Notes under the pieces: model-generated
Seen by the model: only the letters and a program-made list of their open reading frames with translations
Told to the model about the DNA's origin: nothing
Databases searched by the model: none
Shown here: positions 60,601 to 63,600 of the stretch, piece by piece
How positions within the stretch are numbered: the first letter of the stretch is position 1
How the letters are laid out: the number at the start of each line of letters is the position of its first letter
From: Apostichopus japonicus
Taxonomy: Eukaryota; Echinodermata; Holothuroidea; Aspidochirotida; Stichopodidae
DNA: 64,000 nucleotides
Reading direction: 5' to 3'
NCBI RefSeq assembly: GCF_037975245.1
Contig: NC_092575.1
Span: 28,233,341 to 28,297,340 of the forward strand
Position numbers and translations under genes: made by a program

Positions 60601-63600
60601 CGATCCACTGGCAGCAGGGACCCAAGCACCAATCCACCACGTCACATGTAAAACTGTGAGACGGAGAGAGGAAACCAGTTTCGTTTAAGTTGTTGTAACG
60701 TTAAGGCACATGTTATTCAATCACTGATATAACAAAACAATAACTGTGCAGTCTCACATTTAAACTTAACTGCATATTTGGATAAGGCATCTGAATGGAT
60801 TTTCCTTCTGGCATAAACAAAGGCTACTTCTAGTTCTTAAAATAATAAACTGAAACCTGCTCAATCTTTCTAATAATTCAATACATAACAATACAATCAA
60901 TCTGGCGGACCGTAAATACTTATTTCTATCTGGATCATTTCGGGGAATCCCCTACTCTTGTTACTACGCAATGACGTCACCCCTCATGACAGTTCTAACG
61001 ACCAAATGTACACGCTGTAGCCTATTCATAACGCTATGTCACTGAGCAACATTGCGTACAGAGAAATTACCTAAAATGTCACATCTACGGCATCCTGATA
61101 CATATGATATACTATTATTAACAACATCAAGAATTAAACCACGTTTGTACTGATATGACTCGTGTAAATTATGATTTTGTACCACTAATCGAACTTTAAC
61201 GACAAACAATTGTTATGCGAATATACGTAGGCCCATGATAACACAGACATATCCTACATACAAACCTGACGGTCTCGTTTTTAACGAATATTAACTCTCA
61301 TGTATCGATGGCAAATCTAGACCATCCGTCATAATGAAACACTTTTAATAACGACAAATATTTAATCAACAACCTAGTAATACTTTCATATTCACATGAA
61401 AGGGATTTTAGCATCATCTTACCTGTGAGACCTAGAGAGGAAAACCAGTTTCGTTTAAGTTGTTGTAACGTTAAGGCACATGTTATTCAATCGCTGAGGC
61501 TCAGCCCACCATACACGCTATTGAACGCCAAAACAAACAAATTTTGGGTAGGGCACCGCTAATCATACGAATAACACTATGTTTAATTATATCTGACTCA
61601 TGTCAGCTAGTGGACTACATTGTTGCTAAATATGCGTTCAAAACCTAGTGAACATTAGTTATTTAGGTGAAGAGGTTAGGATTTGCTGATTGGGTAATTG
61701 ATGAATGTTATCACCTAACTTTAACTAAGTGTGTCTATCTGTCATTTAGAAGGTGGAAGTTAATTAAATAACTTGAAGCTGATTGGCTCCCGGACATCTG
61801 CTTGGTTAGCAAAATTATTGCTTTATTGTTTTGGTCTTCGACATTTTTTTGTTTAAGTTGACAGAACTCAAAATAATTTTGTTTGGTGTCTTGACACTTC
61901 TCTAGAAATTTGTATTTTTTGAAATTTGTTAATTTGCCAAAGCAGTAATGCTGTAGTGAAAGATAGTGTAAAAGTTTCTGTCATTGAGAGTCGATTCTCT
62001 TCTTGTCGACTCTGTTCATGTCGATTCCATTCTTGTTTATATATTATTCATATTAATATATTGTTCTTGTTGATATATTATTCTTGTTCTTATATAGACA
62101 CAAATAGCAGACGACATGATTCACTGTTTCTTAGCAACATATGTCTCATTGCCGCTTTGGCACATAACATGATGGTAGTGACCCGCCGAATACACTCCAT
62201 AAGACTCAGACAGTACATGTTCGAATAGTAGCCAGGGTCCATGCATTTCTGACACATAATGTACATTTCAGCATTGTCATCATCCTATCCTAAGCTGTTA
62301 TTATCAATTTACTGTAAAGTCCTGCTATCATTGCATTCCTTTTTCTACAAAACTCTTATCATTTTGAACTGACAAACGGATAAATAATATGTTAGTAGCA
62401 CCTAGGAGCACATCACATGACCGTCCATGGTTGGTACGCTTCCCTACTGTGAAGCGAGACTCCCAAATCATACACAATTCATATGGCGGGCAATCAATCT
62501 CAAATCGTGGGGAATCGACCTGTACCGATTTAAATCGACATATACCAATTTCATTCGACGTTTACCAGTTTCCAGCAGCTTAAATTGACTTCTACCGATT
62601 TAAATCGACATATACCAGTTTAATTCGACATATCATCGATTTAAATCGACATATACCAATTTAAATCGACATATACTACTCTTCCCATAATTCAGTATCA
62701 TTTGCATCCATATTATATTGTTTTCAAGGTAAACTTTCCTTGCATTAATTTCTTCACAGCTGGTAATCCTTGTGACAGTTCCCCCTGTTTAGCAGGAGGG
62801 ACCTGTACCTCTAGCGGCACCAGTTTCACCTGTAATTGCCCTACCTTCGTGACTGGACCGACATGTGGAACATTTAGGAGTGAGTATCACTATGACAATA
62901 CATCATTTTGCACTAGTTTACCTTAGGATTATGAGTTGATACATTGAAAGAATAGTTCAGGTAAAAATTTCTTTTTAGTATGTTGCAGAAGATCATAATC
63001 TCAGCATTCTAGTGAAATTTCCATGCAGTTGCTATGTACCGTTATTGAGATATTAAAAGTTGAAGTTATCTAATATTCTACCAAAAGTGTACTTGAAACA
63101 AACATTTGTGATGTCATAGTTGCACACTGACAAATAATGTTTTGTTTCTTCTTTATTTTTCAGTTTATTGATTTGACCTTGGATTGGATAAGGTTACCAT
63201 TTGTTTTAAAGTGGATGTGAAGTTTATATAATACCAATACATGTGGTACATTCATATTATGGATGCATCCAATTGTGTAGTATAAAATTAGACATAAATT
63301 TTAAAGGAAAAAAAAAACATCATTTAACAGTGTGCAACAATGATGTCACACCTGTTTGCTCTAAGTTTACTTTTGGTACGAAAGGTGGCAACTTCAACTT
63401 TAATATCTCAAAACGGTACAAAGTAGTTGAATGCAAATTTCACCAGAATGATTACATTATGTTCCTCTTTAACATATGAAAAAGACAATTTGAGCTGGAC
63501 TATTCTTTTAACTGTTGCATTGTTATCAAGTAATTGCATCCTTTTAAATGATATATATATATATAAATTCCATTTTGATGGTTTGGAACAATTCATACTT

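Larger units (their letters stand above)
60332..62759. other. Intron B7-A8 with insertion
   Basis: Similar to the array cassette at its ends but lacking the dead EGF12 and the minisatellite. It contains the LTR-like insertion, a truncated copy of the dispersed-repeat fragment (62387-62480) and a short TCGACATATACC array. Confidence 0.8.
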
